Part shown: in pieces, positions 1 through 8,091 of the stretch
Layout of the letters: the number at the start of each line of letters is the position of its first letter
Numbering within the stretch: the stretch's first letter is position 1
From: URNF01 sp045634325
Lineage (GTDB): Bacteria; Bacillota; Clostridia; Oscillospirales; Acutalibacteraceae
DNA length: 64,000 bases
Direction of reading: 5' to 3'
Assembly (NCBI GenBank): GCA_045634325.1
Contig: JAZRAA010000034.1
Span: 1-64,000, forward strand
Made by a program: the position numbers and the translations under genes
Notes under the pieces: model-generated
Seen by the model: only the letters and a program-made list of their open reading frames with translations
What the model was told of the DNA's origin: nothing
Databases searched by the model: none

Positions 1-78
1 AATCTCAACCCGCCAAAAAAGGACAAACTTTTTTAGCGTGAGAGAAAAAAGAAAAAACAAGATAATAACGTGAAAAAT

Positions 79-117
79 GACCTTGTGTACCTTTTAGGTG
101 CGCAGGGTCTTTTTTTA
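79..117 (+). terminator. Intrinsic terminator of an upstream gene
   Basis: A 14-bp stem with G-U pairs (left arm 79-92, right arm 96-109) and a TTT loop is followed by eight T. It ends a transcript that begins left of the window. No coding sequence is visible between position 1 and this hairpin. Confidence 0.75.
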
Positions 118-285
118 TGCACTGACAGGACTCATTGCACTAGCAGCACGTAACAACACTGACCTACAAAACTATGGGTGCACTGGCAACTCTAAATGCA
201 CTGGGAATCCATAAGAAATCTTTTTCTTTCCCTCTTTATCCCTCTACTCCTGATGCACGTTAACCTTTTCTAATGCACTGGCAAA
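115..285. repeat. Scattered TGCACTG-type short repeats in a gene-free region
   Basis: The word TGCACTG, often extended to TGCACTGGCAA or close variants, occurs near 118, 178, 198 and 274, with degenerate forms near 137 and 252. Spacing is irregular (about 20 to 75 bases). The surrounding 118-640 stretch has no convincing gene. Function unknown. Confidence 0.4.
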
Positions 286-415
286 CCTCAATAAAACCGC
301 ATAAAATGGGCGTTTTTGCGCTAAGAAAGCTACGCTAATTTCAGCGTAAATCCATTTCTTTCACCGTTTATCTTAGTTAACCTATTTTTCCCTTTTAACC
401 CTCCCTTAACCCGAA

Positions 416-592
416 AGTGCGAGAAAAAGAGAGAAAAAAAAAGAGCCTCTTAATTTCCAAATTGCACTCCGCAATTCTCATTAGGCTTGACCCGATGATG
501 AGAAAAGCGGAGAGAAAATTGGAGAAAAAGAGGAAGAAAAAGGGCGGGTCAAATGGAGAGAATTTGAGAGAATGGGAGAAAAAAGAAATTGT
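416..592 (+). other. Polypurine tract, non-coding
   Basis: About 175 bases in which the plus strand is overwhelmingly A and G, interrupted only around 450-500. Open frames on both strands (68 and 91 codons) are low-complexity Lys/Glu or Phe/Ser/Leu translations without a ribosome site. I read it as non-coding sequence with strong strand asymmetry. Confidence 0.4.
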
Positions 593-647
593 CCTTTTGA
601 CGCAAAAAAGGTTTGTCCTGTAACATCTAATTATTCGGAATAATATG

Positions 648-685
648 AACAAACAGTCCCCTTGGAGCAATCCAAGGGGATTTTT
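648..685 (+). terminator. Terminator-like hairpin, copy 1 of a repeat flanking the acyltransferase gene
   Basis: A stem built on TCCCCTTGGA and TCCAAGGGGA with loop GCAA is followed by T5. The same 38-base unit, starting AACAAACA, recurs at 1976-2014 on the other side of the next gene. Confidence 0.7.
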
Positions 686-816
686 GAAATAATAGCATAA
701 AATTTTTATATAAGCTTGAAATTAGATCTTATAGATGATAAGATTTAATTTATAATTTTAATATATTGATTTATATTAGTTAAACAGATAATTTTATTGT
801 ATAAGGAGAGATTATA

Positions 817-1878
817 GTGGTTAACGTTGACAATAAACATGAAACAATATTGAAAAACTCACAGTGTAAAAGGCATGGTTTTATAGATGTTGCAAAAGGT
901 ATTGGTATTTTATTTGTTATTTTTGCACATGTCAATTATACACCTTCCTTGTTGACAACTGTTTATTCATTTCACATGCCATTATTCTTTATTTTATCTG
1001 GGATGCTTTTTAATCCTGATAGATATTCTAATTTTAAAGCATTTATAAAAAGAAAATTTCAAACACTTATATGTCCTTACATATTGTTTTATTTGCTTTC
1101 TATATTATTCCGTTTGGTGGTTAGTGTTTTAGCTAACAGGGGGAATATAAATGTAAATGACTTTGTTGTGTACTTTTCACAAATGTTTTTATCTCAAGGT
1201 TCCGGAAAACTTCCAAATGCGCCTCTTTGGTTTGTTACTTGCTTAATGGTTGTAGAAATTATTTATTACTTTATTGCTAAATTAAAGAAACCATTAATAA
1301 TTATTGTATCCATACTGTTAACTTTTTCAGGATGGATTATAGAATCAGATTATATTCCATTTAAGAACGAGTTATTACCATGGAGTATTGATTCAGCACT
1401 TTTTGCAATAGGCTTCTTTGCGATAGGACATCTGATGATTGATTATATTTGCAGAATTGTAGAAAAATTCAGAGCAAGCCATAATAAAAATTTCATATAT
1501 ATAACAGTATTTATATTGGCTGTTAGCGTATTGATTCCTTTAGCTTTATATAATGGAAAGGTGTCTTTAGGTTCAAAAATATTAAACAACGGATTTCTAT
1601 TATATTTAACAGGTGTTTTAGGTTCTGTGGCAGTTCTTTCAATGAGTGGTTTGTTTGAAAAAAATAAATTTCTAATGTATTGTGGAAGAAATTCATTTCA
1701 AATTATGGCTGTGCACTATTTAATTAGGGATTTTGTTAGACTGGTATATAGTTTTTTTGATATACCTCTTTATGACAAAACAAATTTTGTTGAAACGATA
1801 TTACCTGTAATTGCAGTTACTTGTTTAAGCTTATTCTTTACTGTTTTTTATAACAAAATTAAATATGTAATTAAATAA
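817..1878 (+). CDS. Acyltransferase family 3 membrane protein (putative sugar O-acyltransferase)
   Basis: This 353-residue integral membrane protein of the acyltransferase_3 (OafA/WecH-like) family probably transfers an acetyl or similar acyl group onto a surface sugar. The N-terminus carries the family start, an Asp followed by AKGIGILFVIFAH, whose His is the expected catalytic residue, and then HMPLFFILSGMLF. About ten hydrophobic segments follow. The start is GTG 817, 6 bases after AAGGAGAG at 803-810. The gene stands alone between two copies of the same terminator hairpin and is clearly more AT-rich than the glycopolymer genes downstream, which suggests separate acquisition. The substrate cannot be read from the sequence, but the neighbouring polysaccharide locus makes a glycan acceptor likely. 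Confidence 0.85.
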   Translation: MVNVDNKHETILKNSQCKRHGFIDVAKGIGILFVIFAHVNYTPSLLTTVYSFHMPLFFILSGMLFNPDRYSNFKAFIKRKFQTLICPYILFYLLSILFRLVVSVLANRGNINVNDFVVYFSQMFLSQGSGKLPNAPLWFVTCLMVVEIIYYFIAKLKKPLIIIVSILLTFSGWIIESDYIPFKNELLPWSIDSALFAIGFFAIGHLMIDYICRIVEKFRASHNKNFIYITVFILAVSVLIPLALYNGKVSLGSKILNNGFLLYLTGVLGSVAVLSMSGLFEKNKFLMYCGRNSFQIMAVHYLIRDFVRLVYSFFDIPLYDKTNFVETILPVIAVTCLSLFFTVFYNKIKYVIK

Positions 1879-1942
1879 TTTTGTGGTAAGTCGATTTAAT
1901 GATATGGCGATTGTTAACTTGCCTTTTATGAAAATGAAGTAG

Positions 1943-1963
1943 GGGACGACGATTCGGCGTCCC
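1943..1963. repeat. GGGACG/CGTCCC hairpin repeat
   Basis: Arms GGGACG (1943-1948) and CGTCCC (1958-1963) enclose a loop with an inner CG/CG pair. It lies directly before the second flanking terminator and resembles the short GC-rich hairpin repeats that are frequent between genes in gut clostridia (from general knowledge, not searched). Confidence 0.4.
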
Positions 1964-1975
1964 ACATATACAATA

Positions 1976-2014
1976 AACAAACAATCCCCTTGGAGCAATC
2001 CAAGGGGATTGTTT
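1976..2014 (+). terminator. Terminator of the acyltransferase gene, copy 2 of the flanking repeat
   Basis: A perfect 14-bp stem (1981-1994 with 1999-2012), loop GCAA, then T-rich sequence. It is nearly identical to 648-685. Confidence 0.8.
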
Positions 2015-2017
2015 TAT

Positions 2018-2066
2018 GCCTCCCTCTGACGAGGGAGGTGACAAAACGAAGTTTTGACGGAGGGAG
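2018..2066. repeat. Palindromic intergenic repeat (CCTCCCTC...GAGGGAGG type)
   Basis: Two adjacent hairpins are visible: CCTCCCTC/GAGGGAGG at 2019-2038 and CAAAAC/GTTTTG at 2042-2056, closed by GGAGGGAG, which can alternatively pair with the first arm. This layout matches a REP/MITE-like element I recall as common in Oscillospirales genomes. No coding capacity. Confidence 0.55.
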
Positions 2067-2122
2067 AGATTTTTAAAAATCCATATTGTATAATTGCAAA
2101 ATCTGTACCAAACTTAAAAGTG

Positions 2123-2274
2123 CCAAACTAATTGAATATAACATAACAAGCATTATTTTTAGGAATAGTGTTTTCTTTTGTGTGCTTTTTATTATACCTG
2201 CTTAATGAATTTGATAAAAATGCAAATTCCATCAATGCAAGTGCAATAATGCTTGTTATATTGAATTAGTTTGG
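2123..2274. repeat. Long imperfect inverted repeat, MITE-like or cruciform
   Basis: The left arm 2123-2157 begins CCAAACTAATTGAATATAAC. The right arm 2245-2274 is its reverse complement apart from one mismatch and a 5-base ATAAC duplication in the left arm. The arms are about 30 bp and enclose about 87 bases of AT-rich sequence without an open frame. No clear target-site duplication is visible. Confidence 0.6.
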
Positions 2275-2298
2275 CGACTATCGGAGTTGGCGTCTTTT

Positions 2299-2332
2299 GT
2301 GCGTCTGCTTCGGCGGGCGCACTTTTTGTTTT
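2299..2332 (+). terminator. UUCG-capped terminator in front of the glycopolymer operon
   Basis: A perfect 10-bp stem (2299-2308 with 2313-2322, including two G-U pairs), closed as C(TTCG)G, is followed by TTTTTGTTTT. It lies upstream of the operon promoter at 2448. It is either the end of an earlier transcript or an attenuator for read-through transcription into the operon. Confidence 0.75.
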
Positions 2333-2348
2333 ATAGGGGAAATTTACT

Positions 2349-2525
2349 ATGCCAACAGAAAAGAAACTGACGGGCTATCGACAACACGCAGAATCGGTAA
2401 ATACTGTCATCCCTTTAAGTACATATATACCTATATTAAATAATAGGTTGCAAAAATTATCAGATTATGTTATAATCAAACAGAAAATAGGCAATATATT
2501 TTCTGTTTATTTTAAAGGAGATAGT
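2349..2525 (+). other. In-frame extension upstream of the sugar transferase, probably untranslated or vestigial
   Basis: An ATG at 2349 with a modest AGGGGA site opens a frame that runs without a stop into the sugar transferase gene at 2526. A consensus promoter sits inside it at 2448-2476, and the next ATG has a much better ribosome site. Its translation starts MPTEKKLTGY and matches nothing I recognise as part of a sugar transferase. I treat it as leader sequence or a leftover 5' fragment of another gene. Confidence 0.4.
2448..2476 (+). promoter_or_regulatory. Sigma-A promoter of the glycopolymer operon
   Basis: TTGCAA (2448-2453), 17-base spacer, TATAAT (2471-2476). Transcription would begin near 2483, 43 bases before the ATG at 2526. 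Confidence 0.75.
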
Positions 2526-3911
2526 ATGAATAAACGAGAACGATATAAAAGACTCATATTGTTCCTGACCTCTGCCCTCATTTTAGCAGTGCAGACATCC
2601 ATTTTCATTGATGTGTGGTTTAACGATTATTCTAACACCGGTTCGAATTATTTTGAACGTGGAAACTATATCGTTATTGCACAATATGCTCTGATGCTGT
2701 TTCTTTTTTACAAAGTATACGGCGGTCTTAAAGTCGGCCATTTACGCACCTTTAATATGATGTATACCCAGTTTTTATCTATCATTTGTGTGAATATTAT
2801 CACATATTTGCAGCTCTCTCTTATTGGTAGATGGAAATTTATGACCAACGTAGAGCCGATGATACGCATGACCTTTGCGGAGGTTTTCGTTTCAACCCTT
2901 TGGATTGTTTTTACCCGATTTATTTATACGAAGGTTTTTCCGCCCAAACAGCTTTTGGTTGTATACGGTGATTACAGCCCCGATAATCTTATCCAGAAAT
3001 TGAGCACCCGTGCAGACAAATATTTAATCAAAGAAGCCATTTCCATTGAAAACGACATTGATGTCATCAGACGCGAAATGCTCAAGTATAACAATGTTGT
3101 TTTCACCGATATCCCGGCGGATTTGAGAAACAAACTTCTGAAATATTGTTTTGCTAACAACATTCGTTGTTACACAGTACCGAAAATTTCTGACATTATG
3201 ATCAGAAGCGCAGAAGATGTACGTCTTTTCGACACCACGCTTCATTTGTTCAGAAACGTCGGCCTCACCGCCGAGCAAGCATTCTTTAAAAGAATGTCCG
3301 ATATTATCATATCGGTTATTGCTTCCATTATAACCGCACCGCTCATGCTGGTTATTGCCGTCGCTATAAAGCTTACTGACAAAGGTCCGGTTTTCTTTTT
3401 CCAGGACAGAGTTACAAAGGATGGCAAGGTTTTTAAGCTGATTAAATTCAGAAGTATGTATGTACAGGACGAGTCTGACGATTACTGCTTGACCAGAAAA
3501 AACGATAATAGAATTACTCCCGTCGGAAAACTTCTCCGACTGCTTCATTTGGACGAATTACCGCAAATTTACAACATTTTCATGGGCGATATGTCCTTTG
3601 TGGGTCCGCGCCCTGAATGTCCGATACTTGCAAGTAAATATTGCGAGTTTATTCCGGAATTTGATTTTCGTCTTAAGGTTAAGGCGGGGCTTACAGGCTA
3701 TGCGCAAGTGTATGGAAAATACAACACTACCCCTTATGACAAGCTCAAGCTCGACCTTACCTATATACAGAACTATTCATTGCTGCTTGATATTAAACTT
3801 ATCATGCTAACCTTAAAGATTTTCTTCCAAAAGGAAACCTCTGAGGGTATTGAAGATTGGCAGACAACGGCCGCAACAAAGGACAACCTTGAAAAGACCG
3901 GCCAGAAATAA
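2526..3911 (+). CDS. Polyprenyl-phosphate sugar-1-phosphate transferase (initiating enzyme)
   Basis: This 461-residue polyprenyl glycosylphosphotransferase (WbaP/CpsE type) would start a surface glycan by moving a sugar-1-phosphate from a nucleotide sugar onto undecaprenyl phosphate. The N-terminal half has several membrane segments and a nucleotide-binding-like region. The catalytic bacterial sugar transferase domain spans about residues 252-445, with KFRSM near 305, LDELPQ near 340, GDMSFVGPRPE near 355 and KAGLTGYAQVYGKY. I chose ATG 2526 because AAAGGAG precedes it and the promoter lies just upstream. The longer frame from 2349 would begin before the transcription start. It is the first gene of a tightly packed operon; the next gene starts 12 bases after its stop. 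The sugar it transfers is not determinable. Confidence 0.9.
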   Translation: MNKRERYKRLILFLTSALILAVQTSIFIDVWFNDYSNTGSNYFERGNYIVIAQYALMLFLFYKVYGGLKVGHLRTFNMMYTQFLSIICVNIITYLQLSLIGRWKFMTNVEPMIRMTFAEVFVSTLWIVFTRFIYTKVFPPKQLLVVYGDYSPDNLIQKLSTRADKYLIKEAISIENDIDVIRREMLKYNNVVFTDIPADLRNKLLKYCFANNIRCYTVPKISDIMIRSAEDVRLFDTTLHLFRNVGLTAEQAFFKRMSDIIISVIASIITAPLMLVIAVAIKLTDKGPVFFFQDRVTKDGKVFKLIKFRSMYVQDESDDYCLTRKNDNRITPVGKLLRLLHLDELPQIYNIFMGDMSFVGPRPECPILASKYCEFIPEFDFRLKVKAGLTGYAQVYGKYNTTPYDKLKLDLTYIQNYSLLLDIKLIMLTLKIFFQKETSEGIEDWQTTAATKDNLEKTGQK

Positions 3912-3923
3912 CAGGTGACCTGT

Positions 3924-4685
3924 ATGAATTCTGTTTGCGTTTCGGTGATTATTCCGGCTTTTAACTGCGCGAAATATATTGAAAAATCAATCGACTCTGC
4001 ACTTTGTCAGAACGTAGAGCTTGAAATTATTGTTATTGACGACTGTTCAACTGACAATCTTGACAACGTTATGGAAAAGTACCAGACTGTCGAAAACGTT
4101 ATTTATATTAAAAACGAAAAAAATCTTGGCGCCGCGAAAAGTCGTAACAAGGGAGTCACGTTGGCACACGGTGAATACGTTGCCTTTTTAGACGGTGATG
4201 ATATATGGCGAGAAGGTAAACTGCAAAAACAGCTTAACGTCATGAAAGAAAGCGGTGCAGTGCTTTGCACTACCGCCAGAGAAATCATCACATCCAACGG
4301 CACTCCTACAGGGAGAATCATACCCACCAAAACGGAAATATCGTATAAACAACTTTTACAACACAACTGTATCAGTTGCTCATCTGTTGTTATAAAGAGA
4401 GACGTGGCTTTAGAATTTCCTATGCACCACGAAGACAGTCACGAAGATTATATTATGTGGCTTGAGATTTTAAGAAAATACGACTATGCCTGTGGTGTGA
4501 ATGAACCGCTTCTTCTTTACAGACAAACTTCATCCGGTAAATCCGGCAGTAAAATTCAGTCTGCAAAAATGACCTTTACGGTTTACAGATATATGGGTTT
4601 TGGTATTGTGAAATCACTCGTTTGTTTTTGCAGCTATGCATTTAATGGTGCCTATAAGCATTGGGTTGGAGGCAAAAGAAAATGA
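3924..4685 (+). CDS. Family 2 glycosyltransferase
   Basis: This 253-residue GT-A enzyme adds a sugar to the growing lipid-linked glycan on the cytoplasmic face. The N-terminus has VSVIIPAFNCAKYIEKSIDS, then the nucleotide-binding VIDDCSTD and FLDGDD near residue 90, the acidic motif that holds the metal and nucleotide sugar. HEDYIMW in the second half supplies the usual catalytic acidic cluster. The start at ATG 3924 is favoured by AGGTGA five bases upstream; an in-frame GTG at 3915 is the alternative. The last bases overlap the next start as ATGA. Donor and acceptor are unknown. Confidence 0.88.
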   Translation: MNSVCVSVIIPAFNCAKYIEKSIDSALCQNVELEIIVIDDCSTDNLDNVMEKYQTVENVIYIKNEKNLGAAKSRNKGVTLAHGEYVAFLDGDDIWREGKLQKQLNVMKESGAVLCTTAREIITSNGTPTGRIIPTKTEISYKQLLQHNCISCSSVVIKRDVALEFPMHHEDSHEDYIMWLEILRKYDYACGVNEPLLLYRQTSSGKSGSKIQSAKMTFTVYRYMGFGIVKSLVCFCSYAFNGAYKHWVGGKRK

Positions 4686-5482
4686 AGCTTGAAATCCTTT
4701 TGTCTTGTATGAATCAAGCAGACGGTCATCTCATAGAACAGTCAAATATAGCAGGCGATGCCGTTGTGATTAATCAATGCGACCAAAACGGCTACTTTGA
4801 AAAAAAGACAAAGGATGGCGTAGCAAGATTTTTTTCCACATCCGATCGCGGTCTCACGAAAAGCAGAAATATGGCAATTGCAAAATCAAACGCCGACATC
4901 TGCCTTTTGTGTGATGACGATGAGGTTTTTGTAGACTCTTATGCGCAAAAAATCATAAACAGCTATGAAAAATTGCCCTTTGCCGACATCATTATTTTTA
5001 AAATGACAAACCGAACACCTTCTTTTGAAGACAAGGTTATGCGGCTTAAATTTCCAAAAACAATGAAAGTCAGCTCTTGGCAAATTTCTTTTAGACGGGA
5101 AAACATTCAAAAAGCGGGCGTACAATTTGACACCCTGCTTGGTGCGGGTAGCGGCAACGGCGCTGAAGAAGAACTGAAATTTCTTCGCGACTGCGAAAAA
5201 GCCGGGCTTAAAATCTATTATGTTCCCGAAGCAATAGCAAGCGTCGGGCAAACCGAGTCGACTTGGTTTAACGGCTTCGATAGCACTTTTTTCGAAAATC
5301 GTGGTGCCACTACAAGATATATTTTAGGTCTTTGGCTTTCACTCCTGTATGCGTTTTATTACGTCTTCACAAAACGAAATATGTATAAAAAAGATATTTC
5401 CACGGCGAGTGCCCTTTCTCACATTTTAAGAGGCATTCATCATAACAAGATTACAAAACAAAAAAGGGGTGAAACAACGTGA
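4682..5482 (+). CDS. Glycosyltransferase (GT-A fold, family 2-like)
   Basis: This 266-residue protein has a shortened GT-A core. DRGLTKSRNMAIAKS is followed by ICLLCDDDE (the DXD-type site near residue 80), then GAGSGNGAEEELKFLRDC, which fits the acceptor/catalytic region of family 2-like enzymes. The C-terminus has one hydrophobic stretch (LGLWLSLLYAFYYVF) that could anchor it to the membrane. Translation is coupled to the previous gene through a 4-base ATGA overlap, with GGAGG at 4669-4673. It lacks the canonical N-terminal SVIIP motif, so it is a divergent member. Its position inside the operon supports a role in assembling the same glycan. Confidence 0.8.
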   Translation: MKLEILLSCMNQADGHLIEQSNIAGDAVVINQCDQNGYFEKKTKDGVARFFSTSDRGLTKSRNMAIAKSNADICLLCDDDEVFVDSYAQKIINSYEKLPFADIIIFKMTNRTPSFEDKVMRLKFPKTMKVSSWQISFRRENIQKAGVQFDTLLGAGSGNGAEEELKFLRDCEKAGLKIYYVPEAIASVGQTESTWFNGFDSTFFENRGATTRYILGLWLSLLYAFYYVFTKRNMYKKDISTASALSHILRGIHHNKITKQKRGETT

Positions 5483-6507
5483 AGATTTTGTCGGTTATCA
5501 TTCCTTCTTACAACAGCGAAAAATATCTCGACAAATGCATCACTTCCCTTTTATCACCGGAACACCTTGAAAAAATCGAGATAATCGTTGTAAACGACGG
5601 CTCGACAGATACCACCCCTGAAATCGCAAACAAATACTGCGAAATTTACCCCAATGTGGTTAAACTAATTTCGCAGGAAAACAAAGGTCATGGCGGTGCA
5701 CTGAATACCGGTTGCGCGGCTGCAACAGGAAAATACCTTAAAGTTATCGACGCTGACGATTGGATTATTACCGAAAATTTGAAAGCGTTCATTAGTTTTT
5801 TGGAAAATACAGACAGCGATGTTGTTTTAACCCATCATCTTACAACCAACATTTCAACAGGTGAGATAAAACGATGGAGATGCTATCCTGAAAGTTTTGG
5901 CAAGGCTTACAACTTCGAAGAAATCATGCAAAACTGGAAGAGCTTTGACAGAAGCCTTACCTTCCACGGCATCACCTACAATACTGCTTTTTATAAAGAA
6001 AACAGCATCTTACTTTCTGAACACGTTTTTTATGAAGACCACGAGTTTGCAACCATCCCTTGCTGCAAAGCACAAAGTATCACACCCCTTGACCTGTTCC
6101 TTTACAACTACCGCATCGGAGATGTGGAGCAAAGTGTTTCAGACAAAAATCAGCTCAAACGCATAGGACACACCGAGGCGGTGCTCAAAAGACTTTGCGT
6201 TGAATTCCCCAATCTCGCACTTTCCGATGCGGCCGAAAATTACTATTGTATGAAAGTACAAGGCCTGCTGCTCAGCTACCTTGTAACCGTGCTGCTTATC
6301 GAGAAAGATAAAGCAGAGGGAAGAAAATGCGCGGGAAACATGATAAAACTCATAAATAAAACATTACCGCAAGCATATTTGTTTGCTAAAAGGCAATATA
6401 AGATTTTAAAGGCATTAAACCACCTTCGAATAAGTAAAAAAAGCTTTGAAACTATCTTGAACTCAAAAATTTACAACAAAATTCGTTCTAATCACAACTT
6501 TGATTAA
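5479..6507 (+). CDS. Family 2 glycosyltransferase
   Basis: This 342-residue GT-A glycosyltransferase begins SVIIPSYNSEKYLDKCITSL and carries IIVVNDGSTD, GHGGALNTG and LKVIDADDW (DXD-type motif near residue 94), the standard family 2 order. FYEDHEFATIP at about 190 is the likely catalytic acidic segment. The C-terminal ~100 residues are helical and basic and may contact the membrane. The start is GTG 5479, overlapping the previous stop as GTGA, with AAAGGGGTGA upstream. The stop lies 10 bases before the ABC permease start, so all are co-transcribed. The sugar is unknown. Confidence 0.88.
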   Translation: MKILSVIIPSYNSEKYLDKCITSLLSPEHLEKIEIIVVNDGSTDTTPEIANKYCEIYPNVVKLISQENKGHGGALNTGCAAATGKYLKVIDADDWIITENLKAFISFLENTDSDVVLTHHLTTNISTGEIKRWRCYPESFGKAYNFEEIMQNWKSFDRSLTFHGITYNTAFYKENSILLSEHVFYEDHEFATIPCCKAQSITPLDLFLYNYRIGDVEQSVSDKNQLKRIGHTEAVLKRLCVEFPNLALSDAAENYYCMKVQGLLLSYLVTVLLIEKDKAEGRKCAGNMIKLINKTLPQAYLFAKRQYKILKALNHLRISKKSFETILNSKIYNKIRSNHNFD

Positions 6508-6517
6508 AGGAGATTTT

Positions 6518-7315
6518 ATGCATAAGAAGAATAAACTTTCTCAATATGTTTCCGAGCTTTGGAAATATAGAGATTTACTAAGGCTTCTTGTTTCACGAGA
6601 CCTTAAACTGAAATATCGCCGCAGCTTTTTAGGATATGTATGGAGTATTTTAAACCCGCTCCTTATCATGGCTGTGATGGCTGTCGTTTTCTCACACATG
6701 TTCAAACGAAATATTGAAAACTTCCCTGTATATCTTTTCTGTGGACAGTTGCTTTTCAACTATATGAATCAAACAACCCACAAGGCGATTTTTTCGGTTA
6801 CAGGCAACGCTTCACTTTTGAAAAAGACATATATGCCAAAATACATTTTCACGCTTGCAAAAATTTCAAGTGGTCTTATCGACCTTTGTTTTTCGCTTGG
6901 AGCCCTTGTGATTGTTATATGTGTAACAGGCGCCCGCTTTTCGTGGTATGCCCTGCTATCTCCCTTTGTCATTTTTCAGGTTTACATCTTCTGTGTGGGG
7001 CTTGGACTGTTTTTGGCACAAGCAAACGTTTTCTTCAGAGATATCCAATACATCTACAACGCGGTCACAACGGCCTGGCTTTATATAAGCTGTATTTTCT
7101 ATCCGCTTGAGATGCTGCCCAGTTGGTTGCAATGGATAATCACTCACCTGAATCCGATGTATTTCTATATTGCTCAATTCAGAGCAATTATACATCAAGG
7201 TGTATTCCCTGACCTTTGGTTTGTTTTTGCGGGTATAGGTGCCGCTTTGCTTTCTCTTGTGATCGGTACACTGAGCTTTATGAGAGCAAAAGACAGATTT
7301 ATTTTATATATATAA
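6518..7315 (+). CDS. ABC-2 polysaccharide/teichoic acid exporter permease (Wzm/TagG type)
   Basis: This 265-residue membrane subunit of an ABC exporter flips a lipid-linked glycopolymer across the cytoplasmic membrane. The N-terminus carries LVSRDLKLKYRRSFLGYVWSILNPLL in pieces typical of Wzm/TagG proteins, and about six hydrophobic segments follow. The C-terminus ends in a short charged tail (RAKDRFILYI). ATG 6518 is preceded by AAAGGAG and fits the usual family start. The ATPase gene follows 13 bases later. This pair implies ABC-dependent export of a chain completed inside the cell rather than the Wzx/Wzy route, consistent with a large processive polymerase in the same operon. Confidence 0.92.
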   Translation: MHKKNKLSQYVSELWKYRDLLRLLVSRDLKLKYRRSFLGYVWSILNPLLIMAVMAVVFSHMFKRNIENFPVYLFCGQLLFNYMNQTTHKAIFSVTGNASLLKKTYMPKYIFTLAKISSGLIDLCFSLGALVIVICVTGARFSWYALLSPFVIFQVYIFCVGLGLFLAQANVFFRDIQYIYNAVTTAWLYISCIFYPLEMLPSWLQWIITHLNPMYFYIAQFRAIIHQGVFPDLWFVFAGIGAALLSLVIGTLSFMRAKDRFILYI

Positions 7316-7328
7316 TAGGAGATTTACT

Positions 7329-8078
7329 ATGCAAGAAAAGAAAGTAATGATTGATGTTGACAACATTACTATACGATTTAATCTTGCCAGCCAAAAAATT
7401 GACAACCTAAAGGAATATTTCGTTAAGCTTATAAAAAAAGAGCTTATGTTCAAGGAGTTTTTGGCTGTTAAAGATTTGAGCTTTAAAGTCAGGGCAGGCG
7501 AAGCCTGGGCAATTATAGGAACAAACGGCTCAGGAAAATCGACTACCCTCAAAGCCATAAGCGGAATATTAAAGCCGTATAAAGGAAAGATTTCGGTCAA
7601 CGGCTCAGTAGCTCCTCTCATTGAGCTTGGCGCGGGCTTCGACCCGGAGCTTTCAGCAAGAGAAAACATTTTTCTTAACGGGTGTGTGCTTGGCCATAGC
7701 AAAAAATTCCTAAGAGATCACTTCGATGAAATTGTGGAATTTGCAGAAGTAGGCGAATTTCTTGATACCCCGATTAAAAACTATTCATCAGGTATGAGGG
7801 CAAGGCTCGGCTTTTCGGTTGCAACCATGGTTAAACCCGACATTTTAATCGTTGATGAAATTTTATCGGTTGGTGACTACAGATTTAAGAAAAAATGCGA
7901 AGCGCGAATGAAGGAAATGTTATCAGGGGGAACAACACTTCTTTTCGTTTCACATTCTATTGAGCAAGTTAAACGGCTTTGCGACCATGCCATCTGGCTC
8001 GATAAAGGCGTAATGAAGATGCAAGGCGAAGCAAAAGCTGTTTGTGATGCGTATATCAAAGAAATGCAGGAAACTTGA
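7329..8078 (+). CDS. ABC exporter ATPase (Wzt/TagH type)
   Basis: This 249-residue nucleotide-binding subunit pairs with the permease encoded just upstream. Walker A GTNGSGKST lies near residue 64, the signature SSGMRARLGFS near 153, Walker B ILIVDE near 172, and the switch His in FVSHS near 209. The Wzt/TagH family trait ELGAGFDPELSARENI is present. It ends shortly after the ATPase fold, so the C-terminal carbohydrate-binding domain found in some Wzt proteins is absent. Chain-terminus recognition may therefore not be needed or is done elsewhere. TAGGAG precedes the ATG. Confidence 0.93.
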   Translation: MQEKKVMIDVDNITIRFNLASQKIDNLKEYFVKLIKKELMFKEFLAVKDLSFKVRAGEAWAIIGTNGSGKSTTLKAISGILKPYKGKISVNGSVAPLIELGAGFDPELSARENIFLNGCVLGHSKKFLRDHFDEIVEFAEVGEFLDTPIKNYSSGMRARLGFSVATMVKPDILIVDEILSVGDYRFKKKCEARMKEMLSGGTTLLFVSHSIEQVKRLCDHAIWLDKGVMKMQGEAKAVCDAYIKEMQET

Positions 8079-8091
8079 AAGGGTGGACGAA

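Noticed and set aside
115..285. Possible CRISPR array from repeated TGCACTG words
   Set aside because: Repeats are only 7-11 bases, degenerate and irregularly spaced, and no cas genes are present in the window.
395..670. Open frames on both strands (91 and 68 codons) in the left gene-free region
   Set aside because: They translate the polypurine tract into low-complexity peptides, lack ribosome sites, and one runs through a terminator hairpin.
3024..3548. 174-codon open frame antisense to the sugar transferase
   Set aside because: It lies wholly within a well-supported gene, has no ribosome site and no recognisable domain.
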